Positions 39,975 to 49,079 of a DNA stretch of 64,000 nt are shown piece by piece; position 1 is the first letter of the stretch; each line of letters opens with the position of its first letter. A model generated the notes under the pieces. It was not told the origin of the DNA and did not search any database. It saw only the letters and a list, made by a program, of their open reading frames with translations. A program made the translations under genes and the position numbers. Source of the stretch: CAVVSQ01 sp963848825 (lineage in GTDB: Bacteria; Planctomycetota; Planctomycetia; Gemmatales; Gemmataceae); NCBI GenBank assembly GCA_963848825.1, contig CAWKFA010000015.1, forward strand, positions 496,001-560,000, read 5' to 3'.

Positions 39975-41222
39975 GTGAAGGATGTGCTAACGTTGATTTT
40001 GGCGGGGGGCAAAGGCACGCGTTTGGAACCGCTGACGCGTGATCGCGCCAAGCCGGCTGTGCCCTTCGGCGGGCTATACCGCATCATCGATTTCACCCTT
40101 TCCAACTGCATCAACAGCGACCTGCGCAGGATCCTCGTCCTGACGCAGTACAAGGCCCGCAGCCTCGATCGCCATATCGCGTCCGGCTGGGGTTTTTTGT
40201 CGCGCGAGCTGGGCGAATACATCGAAGTCTTGCCGCCCCAGCAGCGCATCGACGAGCATTGGTACAAGGGGACCGCCGATGCGATTTATCAGAACATCTA
40301 CACCATCGAGAAGGCCGACCCCCGCTATGTCATGATCCTGGCCGGCGATCACATCTACAAGATGGATTACAGCGATATGATCCGCGCCCATATCGAGAAA
40401 GGAGCGGACCTGACGGTAGGGTGCATCGTCGTGCCCACCAAGGATAGTATTCATTTCGGCGTCATGCAGGTCGATGAGGACAATCGCATCGTGGGTTTCC
40501 AGGAAAAGCCCAAAGACGCGCAGCCCATGCCCGATGACCCCGATCACATCCTGGCTTCGATGGGGATTTACGTTTTCACCGCCCGGCTCATGTACGAGCT
40601 TTTGTGCCAGGACGCCACACGCCCGGAGAGCGATCATGACTTCGGCAAAAACATCATTCCCGCGATGATCGAATCGCACAAGGTCTACGGCTATCGGTTT
40701 CGCGACAAGAATCGCAAGGCGCTACCCTACTGGCGCGATGTCGGCACGCTCGACGCCTATTACCAGGCGAACATGGACCTTATCGAGGTTGACCCGGTGC
40801 TCAACCTTTACGATCGCGAATGGCCAATCCGCACGCATCAGCCGCAGTTGCCGCCGCCCAAGTTCGTCTTTCGTGACGAGGGTTCTGGTGAGCTCGGCCG
40901 GCGTGGCGAGGCGCACGACAGCATGGTCTGTCAAGGGTGCATCATCTCCGGCGGTCACGTGCGCCGCAGCATTCTCTCGCCCAACGTTCGCGTCAACAGT
41001 TATGCGTTAGTAGAGAACTCGATCCTGTTCAGCACCGTGGACGTCGGCCGGCATTCGCGAATCCGCCGGGCCATCATCGACAAGGACGTCAAGATCCCGC
41101 CCGGCACCACGATCGGTTTCGATGCCGAGCAGGACCGCCGCCGTGGCTTCACCATCACGGAGCAAGGGATTGTGGTCATCGCCAAGGCGGAGTTGCCCGA
41201 GACGTTCGCTGCCACGCATTGA
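39975..41222 (+). CDS. glgC: Glucose-1-phosphate adenylyltransferase
   Basis: 415 residues from GTG 39975. It makes ADP-glucose from glucose 1-phosphate and ATP for glycogen synthesis. Nucleotide-binding motif 'LILAGGKGTRLEPLT', 'AKPAVPFGGLYRIIDF', the catalytic 'LAGDHIYKMDYSDM', the sugar-site 'FQEKPKDAQ' and the 'PYWRDVGTLDAYYQAN' segment are present. A left-handed beta-helix occupies the C-terminus ('SPNVRVNSYALVENSILF'). No other glycogen gene is adjacent; a hypothetical protein gene follows after 30 bases on the same strand. Confidence 0.95.
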   Translation: MKDVLTLILAGGKGTRLEPLTRDRAKPAVPFGGLYRIIDFTLSNCINSDLRRILVLTQYKARSLDRHIASGWGFLSRELGEYIEVLPPQQRIDEHWYKGTADAIYQNIYTIEKADPRYVMILAGDHIYKMDYSDMIRAHIEKGADLTVGCIVVPTKDSIHFGVMQVDEDNRIVGFQEKPKDAQPMPDDPDHILASMGIYVFTARLMYELLCQDATRPESDHDFGKNIIPAMIESHKVYGYRFRDKNRKALPYWRDVGTLDAYYQANMDLIEVDPVLNLYDREWPIRTHQPQLPPPKFVFRDEGSGELGRRGEAHDSMVCQGCIISGGHVRRSILSPNVRVNSYALVENSILFSTVDVGRHSRIRRAIIDKDVKIPPGTTIGFDAEQDRRRGFTITEQGIVVIAKAELPETFAATH

Positions 41223-41252
41223 TGCGCGGCGTGGCCACAATATAATTACGCC

Positions 41253-41756
41253 ATGAACCCCGCCCCTGGCAAAAAGAACCGCCGCTGGATATGGTTTTTT
41301 GTCGTCGTCTTCACGATGGCGGCGGCGGCAACTGTCGTGCTCATCGTCTTTAATCTCCGGCAGCAGCTCAAGCCCGAGCAATTCACGGCCGCCCGCAAGC
41401 TATGGAAGGAGCAGGGGCCCGCCGCTTACACCATGTCGTATACCATTCGCGTCAACGACAGCGGCGAGGTCGACACCTATTGGGCCAAGGTCCGCGCTGG
41501 TCAGGTGGTGGAAAGCCGATTCAACGGGCAACCCGAGCCGCCGGAGCGATATTCCTACCGAGGCATGGATGCCCTCTTCGATTTCATCGAACGCTTCATC
41601 CGCATCGATAGCGAGCCGAATAAACCCAAGACTTTTGTCCGCGCCATCTTTGATGAGCGCAAGACGGGCGGGCTGCGCTGGTATGTTCGCCGCGTGATGG
41701 GTGGACGCGAACGGGTCGAAATAACCGTCGAAACATTCACGATCGATGGCCCGTGA
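41253..41756 (+). CDS. Membrane-anchored DUF6174-like protein
   Basis: 167 residues. One membrane helix near the N-terminus (residues 12-34, 'WIWFFVVVFTMAAAATVVLIV'). The outer part has 'LWKEQGPAAYTMSYTIRVND', 'VRAGQVVESRFNGQP' and 'YRGMDALFDFIERFI', a pattern resembling DUF6174 proteins, which are small secreted or anchored proteins with no known function. It lies closely behind glgC and may be co-transcribed, but nothing links it to glycogen. Confidence 0.65.
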   Translation: MNPAPGKKNRRWIWFFVVVFTMAAAATVVLIVFNLRQQLKPEQFTAARKLWKEQGPAAYTMSYTIRVNDSGEVDTYWAKVRAGQVVESRFNGQPEPPERYSYRGMDALFDFIERFIRIDSEPNKPKTFVRAIFDERKTGGLRWYVRRVMGGRERVEITVETFTIDGP

Positions 41757-41768
41757 GGGGGCGGAGCA

Positions 41769-43930
41769 TTATTCCGGCAGTGCGACTTCCACCATGTTGT
41801 CAAAGAAAGTGGCGCCGCCCCCCAGGTCCGTTAGCTTGGTGCTGGTGGTCGTGTTGCAGTTGACCCCGTCGGGAGTGTAACGGTTCCACCACACGCCTTG
41901 CGACACAACGACGCCGCGCTTGACCCCATCTCCCACGATAGCCTTCGCCTGAAATGTGCCGCGCGCATTGAAGACGCGCACGATTTGGCCCGTGATAATA
42001 CTGCGCGGGGCGGCATCGTCGGGATGAATTTGCACGGTCGGTTCGCCGGCCATTTGCCGGAGCGAAGCGACGTTGACGAAAGTTGAATTCAGAAATGCGG
42101 GGACCGGTGGGCTAACCAGCTGCAACGGGAAAATTGCGGCCAGGTCGGGCCGCGTTTGTGGGTCTTCGTGGGGCGGCGTATAGGTGGGTAGTGGATCCAG
42201 TCCCTGTTTGGCCATCGTTTCACTATAGAACTCACACTTTCCCGACGGGGTGCCGAAGTTTCCCGTGGCGAAGGGGGTGTAATTTTTCGGCACGTTCAGC
42301 CGCAAAGGCCCCTCGCGTTTGAGCCGGTCTATACTAATGCCCAGGAAACCATCGGCAGGAGGATAAACGGCAGGCGTGCCGCCATCCGCCAGCGCTTCAC
42401 GGGCCAGGCATTCATCCGTAACCTGGAAGATTTCCGGCTCGAAGCCCATTCTGGCGGCCAGCAGGCGAAAGACGTCGGTGTTGCTCTTTGCTTCCGCGAG
42501 CGGCGGCAATGGCGGGCTCATTGACCTGCGCGAACAGATGGCCATACGAGCCGTGGATGTCGAAATTTTCCAGTTGCGTGGTCGCCGGCAGAAGTATGTC
42601 CGCATAGTCGGCGGTATCGGTCTGGAATTGCTCGTGAACGACGGTAAACAGGTCCTCGCGCCGGAGTCCGCGCAGCACCCGACTTTGATCGGGGCATACC
42701 GCGGCGGGATTGGCGTTGTAGACATAAAGGGCCGCGCACCGGCGCGCCAGGCAATTCCCCGAGCAGCGCCTCGGCGAGTTGCGTCATATTGACGGTGCGT
42801 GTTCCCTTGGGGATCAAATCGGGACGTTCCAGCGCGTCGTTGTTGAAAGGATACAACTTGCTCGTGCTCAGGAGCGCGCCGCCGCCAACGTTGCGCCAGG
42901 CACCCACCAGGGCAGGCAGACAGGTGATGGTTCGCACCGCCATGCCGCCGCCCCCGTGCCGCTGCAGGCCATAGTTGAGACGTATGAGCGCCGGGCGAAT
43001 CGTACCGTACTCATGAGCCAACTTTTCTATGTCGGCCTGGTCTATGCCGGTGACCGCGGCGACTTTCGCGGGCGGATACTCGGACAAGGCCCTTTCACGT
43101 AGCTGTTCTGTGCCCAAACAATAGCGCTGCAAATAATCCAGGTCCACGAGGCCGTCGCGCCAGAGGATGTGCATCATACCCAGAGCCAGGGCAGCATCGG
43201 TGCCGGGACGAATGGGCAGCCACCAGTCACTCTTCTCGGCAGTCTTGGATTTGAAGGGGTCGATCGTGACAATGCGGGCACCGTATTTGCGGGCCTCATG
43301 CATGATGGCCCAGAGGTGCATGTTCGTGACGCTGGTATTCGAACCCCAGTTGATGATGTAGCGTGAATGTCGCACCGACTCGGGGTCGACCACGGCACGT
43401 GTTCCCAGCGTGATGTCGCAACCTGCCGCGCCGGCCGTCGCGCAAATGGTGCGGTCGAGTAGAGAAGCGCCGAGTCGATGGAAGAAGCGGCGATCCAGGC
43501 TTGATCCCTGTAACTTGCCCATCGTGCCGGCGTAACTGTAGGGTAAAATGCACTGCGGACCGTCCTCGGACTGGCATAGCGCGTGGAACCGCTCGGTGAC
43601 GGTGGCCAGCGCTTCGTCCCAGGTGATCCGTTCGAACTTTCCCGCGCCTTTCGGGCCGACGCGCCGTTGCGGATACTTGAGCCGCTCCGGATGGTAGACA
43701 CGTTCGAGATAGCGAGTGACTTTCTGGCAAAGAAAGCCGCGAGTGAAGGCATTGTCTTCGCCTCGGAGGGCGACCGCCGTGCCATCGCGGACGGTAACGA
43801 TCATACTGCACGTGTCGGGGCAATCGTGAGGACATACCACGCGAACCAGTTTGTCCCCAGGTTCGTGACGTGCGCGGCGCTTCGCGAGCCTACTTTTGTG
43901 AACACCAGAGGGTCTGGAAGCGTTTTCCAT
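41769..43930 (-). CDS. Molybdopterin (bis-MGD) oxidoreductase, two frameshifts
   Basis: It starts at ATG 43930 behind GAAAGG. The N-terminal 4Fe-4S motif is 'VCPHDCPDTCSM', with a fourth Cys in 'GFLCQKV'. The first frame runs to about 42745, a second holds 'FQTDTADYADILLPATTQLE' and 'HGSYGHLFAQVNEPAI' to about 42508, and a third resumes 'LAEAKSNTDVFRLLAARMG' and ends with the molybdopterin dinucleotide-binding domain ('PTVQIHPDDAAPRSI', 'GATFFDNMVEVALP'). Joined length is about 720 residues. This is the thiosulfate/polysulfide-reductase-like group. No Tat signal, iron-sulfur subunit or membrane anchor is nearby, so it is probably a cytoplasmic single-subunit enzyme of unknown substrate. Confidence 0.8.
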
Positions 43931-44096
43931 TGGTAAACCTTTCCGTAGGCGCAAATAATCTGAAAAACGGCCAAAGGTGTCGTATACTTAAAAGGTATTC
44001 ACGCAACCAGTCTGCGCCGATTTTGCGCCTTTTTGCAATTATAGGACCAGTGGGCGGCCGCCGGCAGATGGTTCTCGCACGGTTGAAAGGTAGCCA

Positions 44097-46319
44097 ATGG
44101 CTGCTCCCGGGAACATGAATGAATTTCTCGACCTGGTTCGCAAAAGCGGCGTGGTCGATGAGAAACGGCTGGACGCCCATATCCAAAAGCTGAAAGACGC
44201 CGGTTTGCTGCCGCCTGAACCGAAGAAAATTGCCGGCGTTCTGATCCGCGATGGCCTGCTGACCGACTTTCAAGCCAAGAACATTCTTGAAGGGAAATGG
44301 AAACGCTTCAAAATCGGCAAGTACCGCGTCCTTGAGCGCATCGGCTCGGGTGGTATGGGCCAGGTCTATTTATGTGAACATATGTTGATGCGCCGGCGGG
44401 TCGCCATCAAGGTATTACCCACCGCCAAGGCGGCCGACGAGGAAGGCTCCGCCCTGGAGCGCTTTTACCGCGAAGCCAAGGTCGTCGCGCAGCTCGACCA
44501 TCCCAATATCGTCCACGCTTATGACATCGATATGGACGAGACCTCGCGGCCGCCGCTCCATTTCCTGGTGATGGAATATGTCGACGGCGCCAATCTTCAG
44601 GAAATCATCAAAAAGACGGGTCCCATGGACATCGGACGGGCCTGTCATTACATCCGGCATGCGGCCATCGCCCTTGATCATGCCCACGAACAGGCTCATA
44701 TCGTGCACCGCGACGTCAAGCCGGGCAATATCCTGGTGGATCGTGCGGGCGTCGTCAAAATCCTCGACATGGGCCTGGCACGCCTCGTCAATGATGAAGA
44801 TGACGTTCTCACCAAGAAATTTGACGAAAATGTGCTCGGCACCGCGGACTATTTGGCGCCCGAACAGGCCCTCGACAGTCATGCCGTCGATATTCGGGCG
44901 GATATTTATAGCCTGGGCGCCACGTTTTATTTCATCCTCACCGGCCAGACTCCTTTTGGCGAAGGGACCGTGGCGCAGAAACTGATTTGGCACCAGACGC
45001 GCCTGCCAAAACCACTTGCCGATCATCGGCGCGACATACCGCCCGGCTTGCAAGAGATCATGAACAAGATGATGGCGAAGGAGCCGGAGCAACGGTACTC
45101 CGTTCCGGGCCAGGTGGCCGAGGCACTGATACCTTTTACGCAAACGCCGATCGGACCACCGCCTGAAACCGAAATGCCGCGGCTGAGCCTGGCCGCCACA
45201 GGTAACAGCCCGCAGGACGGGGGCTCCAGTCAATCAGGCAGCAAGTTGACGTCGGGGCAGCGTACTATCAAGCCTGGCAGCCCCGCGTTTGGCTCGCCCG
45301 CGCTAAGGACCGCGTCTGCCATCATGGCCGCGTCGCCGACGCTTCCCACCATACAAAATCCCGCCCGGCCGGCAGCCGTAAAAGCTGGCGCCACGCCCCT
45401 CCCGCCGAACAAGACGTTGGAGGCGAAGGAACCGATTGCCACCCTCACGCCTACTGGCACCGCGGAGGAGGACAAAACACCCTGGGAAAATCTGGCGGTG
45501 GATACCAAGAATCATGCGGCCAGCAAGGATGATACGCCACCCCAGTCCACCCGTGTCCGGCCCGGCGCTGCCGGCGAAGAGTCCGCGAAGCGCAAGGAAA
45601 CACAGCGACTGTGGACAGTGGTGATCATTCTCTCTGTTTTGCTGTTGGGGACGGTCACGGCGTTGCTCCTCAAATTCGCGAGCGTTCCAGCCGTGGATCC
45701 GCGGCCCCATCGCGCACCGCTGAACGTTTCCAGGGATGGTACCAAAGGTTTCAGGTCCATCAAGCAGGCGCTGCGTGCCGCCCATCCAGGCGACGTCATC
45801 GAAATTCACGGCACCGTTCATGAAGAGAACCTGACGGTCGATGAGAGCGGGCTGGACGTGACTCTCCAGGCCGCGCCTGGCACGGAAGTACGTTGGCTGG
45901 CGGACCCAAAAAGAAAAGATGAAAAAACGCCCTTGATTCATATCGCCAAGGCGCCTGGATTTCGCCTCCGCGGCAAAGGGATAACGCTCGACGGGACGAT
46001 TGACGAGAATACCAAGGTGCGCGATTTGATTCTTGTCACTTTATCTTCACCAGGCCTGACCATCGAGGATTTGCAATTTGTCAACGTGGGACAAAACGCC
46101 GTCAAGATCATGAATGCCCAGGGAACGGCGGAGCAGCCCATTCGCTTGCTCAATCTGGCAGTCCCCCAGAAGGACGCGGTGGCCGTGGCCTTCGACGCCA
46201 ATCCCGACATCGCGCCGGCCATCAACGATTTCGTCGAAATAGACGGATTGCGGGGCCTCGCGACCCCATTCAAGGACAGGGATAGCGCGCTCGTCGGCGC
46301 CAATGTAAAAAGACCATAA
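44097..46319 (+). CDS. Transmembrane Ser/Thr protein kinase with extracellular beta-helix-like tail
   Basis: 740 residues, with GAAAGG at good spacing before ATG 44097. A short N-terminal helical domain precedes a PknB-type kinase (about 76-345): glycine loop 'RIGSGGMGQVYL', ATP-binding K105, catalytic 'HRDVKPGN' (D206), a 'DMG' in place of the usual DFG (224-226) and 'APEQ' (254-257). A low-complexity linker leads to one membrane helix at about 505-528. The outer domain ('GFRSIKQALRAAHPGDVIEI' and repeated strand motifs) resembles pectin-lyase-like beta-helix proteins. The architecture suggests a sensor that binds a surface ligand, perhaps carbohydrate, and phosphorylates cytoplasmic targets. 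Confidence 0.88.
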   Translation: MAAPGNMNEFLDLVRKSGVVDEKRLDAHIQKLKDAGLLPPEPKKIAGVLIRDGLLTDFQAKNILEGKWKRFKIGKYRVLERIGSGGMGQVYLCEHMLMRRRVAIKVLPTAKAADEEGSALERFYREAKVVAQLDHPNIVHAYDIDMDETSRPPLHFLVMEYVDGANLQEIIKKTGPMDIGRACHYIRHAAIALDHAHEQAHIVHRDVKPGNILVDRAGVVKILDMGLARLVNDEDDVLTKKFDENVLGTADYLAPEQALDSHAVDIRADIYSLGATFYFILTGQTPFGEGTVAQKLIWHQTRLPKPLADHRRDIPPGLQEIMNKMMAKEPEQRYSVPGQVAEALIPFTQTPIGPPPETEMPRLSLAATGNSPQDGGSSQSGSKLTSGQRTIKPGSPAFGSPALRTASAIMAASPTLPTIQNPARPAAVKAGATPLPPNKTLEAKEPIATLTPTGTAEEDKTPWENLAVDTKNHAASKDDTPPQSTRVRPGAAGEESAKRKETQRLWTVVIILSVLLLGTVTALLLKFASVPAVDPRPHRAPLNVSRDGTKGFRSIKQALRAAHPGDVIEIHGTVHEENLTVDESGLDVTLQAAPGTEVRWLADPKRKDEKTPLIHIAKAPGFRLRGKGITLDGTIDENTKVRDLILVTLSSPGLTIEDLQFVNVGQNAVKIMNAQGTAEQPIRLLNLAVPQKDAVAVAFDANPDIAPAINDFVEIDGLRGLATPFKDRDSALVGANVKRP

Positions 46320-46404
46320 TGGGGAGAGTCTACTCCAGCCCAGGACCGTCACTTCTCTCGCCGGGCTTCAGCGGGCCGTTCTTACAACATCCGTAACTTT
46401 GCAG

Positions 46405-47295
46405 TTATCGGGGCCGCCACGCGGGCCGTGCCCCTGTTACGAAAAGCTCGTTGGGCAGTAATTCCCGTCTATTGCCGCCATCGGCGTCCATGATCAGGAC
46501 AGGGCCACTTTCATAGTCCGGCAAATGCTGAAAGACGATGGATTTGCCGTCCACCGACCAGGTCGAGAAAGTATTGAAGCCGCCGAGATCCGTTAGTTTC
46601 TTGGCGTTCTTGCCATCGGGATCGGCCAGGTAAATATCCAGGCCGTTGCCATCGCCGTCGGACCAGGTAATTTTGCCACCGTCGGGCGAATAGGCAGGAT
46701 AAACCGAGCCGAAGGGATTGCCATTATTGGTCAGTTGTTTAACGTTCCCGCCATTCGTGTCCATCACATAGATGCGGAAACCGTCTCCCTCGCGACGCGA
46801 AGTGAAAAGAATCTTGCGGCCATCCGGCGACCAGGCAGGGTTCCAGCCATCGTCGGCGCCGACTTGCCGGAGATTGCCGCCATTGGCGTTGATCACGAAG
46901 ATGCCGCAGCCAACCCCGACTGTGCGGCCGAAGGCAATGGTTTTGCCGTCCGGCGACCAGGCCGGACAGCGACTGTTGTCAGCTCCCGTCGTCAGCGGCT
47001 GAACATTGCCACCATCAGCGTCCATGACGTAGATATTCATCGAGCCATCGCGGTCGGAACCGAAGGCGATCTTTTTGCCGTCCGGCGACCAGGCTGGATA
47101 AGAGTTTTCCGACTTGCTCTTGGTAAGATTGGTCGCTTGTTGAGTCTTTAGATTGATGGAGAAAATCTCCGCGTTGCCGGTGCGTTTAGAGACCACGAGC
47201 AGGGTAGCGTCCTGAATTATCGCCTGACGAACCGGCGCTGTTGGAAACGCCGTGGGGACGCAGAGGAGCATGAGGGTAAGCAAGAAACGTGACAT
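46405..47295 (-). CDS. Secreted TolB-like beta-propeller (PD40 repeats)
   Basis: 297 residues from ATG 47295, behind GGGAGG. A signal peptide 'SRFLLTLMLLCVPTAFPTA' is followed by six propeller blades with the repeated motif 'PAWSPDGKKIAFGSDRDGS' and 'IYVMDADGGNVQPLT', the PD40/WD40-like repeats of TolB. It has no N-terminal TolB domain. It is therefore probably a stand-alone periplasmic propeller mediating protein contacts; no Tol-Pal genes are nearby. Confidence 0.87.
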   Translation of the reverse strand: MSRFLLTLMLLCVPTAFPTAPVRQAIIQDATLLVVSKRTGNAEIFSINLKTQQATNLTKSKSENSYPAWSPDGKKIAFGSDRDGSMNIYVMDADGGNVQPLTTGADNSRCPAWSPDGKTIAFGRTVGVGCGIFVINANGGNLRQVGADDGWNPAWSPDGRKILFTSRREGDGFRIYVMDTNGGNVKQLTNNGNPFGSVYPAYSPDGGKITWSDGDGNGLDIYLADPDGKNAKKLTDLGGFNTFSTWSVDGKSIVFQHLPDYESGPVLIMDADGGNRRELLPNELFVTGARPAWRPR

Positions 47296-47530
47296 GCTGG
47301 AACACCTCCCTGGAATGGGGATCGAGCTCTTGCCGTCTAGTCTGCCCGTCATTGTCGATGAGGCAGTCAGCGAAATCAAGCACGAAAGGGGCGTCGGTTA
47401 CCGAGTCGTCGTCGGCTTTTTGAGTGGATTGTGAGAAAAAATCAAGTAGGATAAATGTTTTGCCACGCTCCACCATGCCGCATCGCGCCCTCCCGTTCGC
47501 TTCGGCCAACATTATAAGGACAGTCAAGTT

Positions 47531-48352
47531 ATGGTTCCCCAGGAGAGCGTTAACAATCCCGCCAAGAACGAGGCCGGCCGCGGTCAGGAAAGCTTGCATT
47601 TGCACGCATCAACGCCCGCACTGGAATCACCAAGCTTGACCGGGTCGGCAGGTCTCGAAATTCCCGCTTATGAGTTGAAATTTCTGTTAACGCAGGGGCA
47701 GGCAAAGGAGGTCGAGGCACGCATCGGCGATCGCCTGGAGCCCGATCCCCATGCCGACCCTGCCCTGGGGAATGCTTACCAGACCACCAGCCTTTATTGC
47801 GATACGGCACAATATGATGTTTTTCACCGACTGGGCTCTTGCAAGCGCCGCAAGCATCGTGTGCGGCGTTATGGCGATGCGCCGTGGATCTACCTTGAAC
47901 GCAAAATAAAATGGGCCGATCGCGTCAAGAAACTCCGGTCGGTGGTGCCCCTTACCGAATTGGCGGAGTTGGCGAACCCCATGTCGGCGACCACCTGGTC
48001 CGGCCACTGGTTTCATCGCCACCTTGTGGGCCGCCAATTGAGGCCGGTTTGCACCATAGTTTACGACCGCGTGGCGCTGATGGGCCGGGTGCTTGAGGGG
48101 CCCATGCGTGTGACCTTCGATCGCAACATCCGGGGTGTGCTGACGAAGGATTGGGCCCTGGGATGCTGCGAGGATGGTTTGCCCATCCTGACCGATCAAG
48201 TGGTTTGCGAGTTTAAATATCAGGCGTTTTTGCCCGCGCTGTTCAAAGAGGTCATTCAAGAAATGCACCTTTCTCCCCGGCCGGTTTCAAAGTATCGCAC
48301 CTTCCTTCGCGCTCTGGGGCATGGGGCGGCCAGGGGCAGCGTCGATGTTTGA
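47531..48352 (+). CDS. VTC-domain polyphosphate polymerase
   Basis: 273 residues. The VTC tunnel domain (about 44-260) is recognisable: 'YELKFLL' (E48, K50), 'TTSLYCDTAQYDVFHR', basic 'RKHRVRRYG', 'IYLERKIK' (E123, K125, K127), 'RVTFDRNIRG' and the closing 'VVCEFKYQAFLP'. In yeast Vtc4 the equivalent basic and acidic residues bind ATP, metal and the growing polyphosphate. Bacterial relatives are predicted to be cytoplasmic polyphosphate polymerases. The gene overlaps the next by 8 bases, so translation is coupled to the DUF4956 membrane protein. Confidence 0.9.
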   Translation: MVPQESVNNPAKNEAGRGQESLHLHASTPALESPSLTGSAGLEIPAYELKFLLTQGQAKEVEARIGDRLEPDPHADPALGNAYQTTSLYCDTAQYDVFHRLGSCKRRKHRVRRYGDAPWIYLERKIKWADRVKKLRSVVPLTELAELANPMSATTWSGHWFHRHLVGRQLRPVCTIVYDRVALMGRVLEGPMRVTFDRNIRGVLTKDWALGCCEDGLPILTDQVVCEFKYQAFLPALFKEVIQEMHLSPRPVSKYRTFLRALGHGAARGSVDV

Positions 48353-49040
48353 TTTCTTCAAGGACGCGCTGGCACGAAGCGACCATCTCTCGTTTGGTTC
48401 GGTGGCGGTCCGTTTGCTCATCTCCCTGGCTTTCGGCGCTGTCGTGGCAAGCATCTACTTCCTCACGCAACGCCGGACACGGTCGGAGCTTTTGCCCTTC
48501 GCCACGACGCTCGTGTTGCTTACCGTGCTAATTACCATGGTCACCCTGGTGATCGGCAACAATATCGCGCGTGCCTTTAGTCTTGCCGGCGCCCTGGCCA
48601 TCATTCGATTTCGAACTGTCGTCGAGGACACGCGCGATACCGCCTTTGTGATCTTCGCGGTGGTGGTAGGCATGGGTGTCGGCGCCGACTCGCAGAACGA
48701 CAACAATTTGTTGATCATTCCCCTGGTAGGCACCCCGATTGTGGCCGTCGCTGCACTGGCGCTTAGTTATTGCGCTAAATCTAGCACGCAGCTGGCCGCG
48801 CCCGATTATGGTCTCACGATACGGCTCGGCCTGGGCCGCGATCCGAGCAGCCTGCTTCACGAAATCTTCGCCAAGTATTTGCTCGATGTACGGCTGCGCG
48901 GGACCACTACTGCCCGCCAGGGCGCTGCGCTCGATTTAAGCTACCTCGTGCGCATACCGCGCGAGGAAGTCGCGGTTACTTTCGTGACGGAGCTTAATCA
49001 GGTCGAGGGAGTTCAGAACGTCGAATTGCGGCAACTGTGA
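48345..49040 (+). CDS. DUF4956 membrane protein
   Basis: 231 residues from ATG 48345, overlapping the VTC gene. About five membrane helices lie in residues 20-145, including 'VAVRLLISLAFGAVVASIYF' and 'FAVVVGMGVG'. Between them is the family signature 'AFSLAGALAIIRFRTVVED', followed by a cytoplasmic C-terminal domain with 'LSYLVRIPREEVAVTFVTEL'. DUF4956 has no proven function but is repeatedly found beside VTC-domain and CotH genes, which suggests that it anchors the polymerase or moves its product. Confidence 0.9.
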   Translation: MFDFFKDALARSDHLSFGSVAVRLLISLAFGAVVASIYFLTQRRTRSELLPFATTLVLLTVLITMVTLVIGNNIARAFSLAGALAIIRFRTVVEDTRDTAFVIFAVVVGMGVGADSQNDNNLLIIPLVGTPIVAVAALALSYCAKSSTQLAAPDYGLTIRLGLGRDPSSLLHEIFAKYLLDVRLRGTTTARQGAALDLSYLVRIPREEVAVTFVTELNQVEGVQNVELRQL

Positions 49041-49079
49041 TAGGATTGTCGTGATGCAAGGGTAAAAAAGGAGCGTTTG

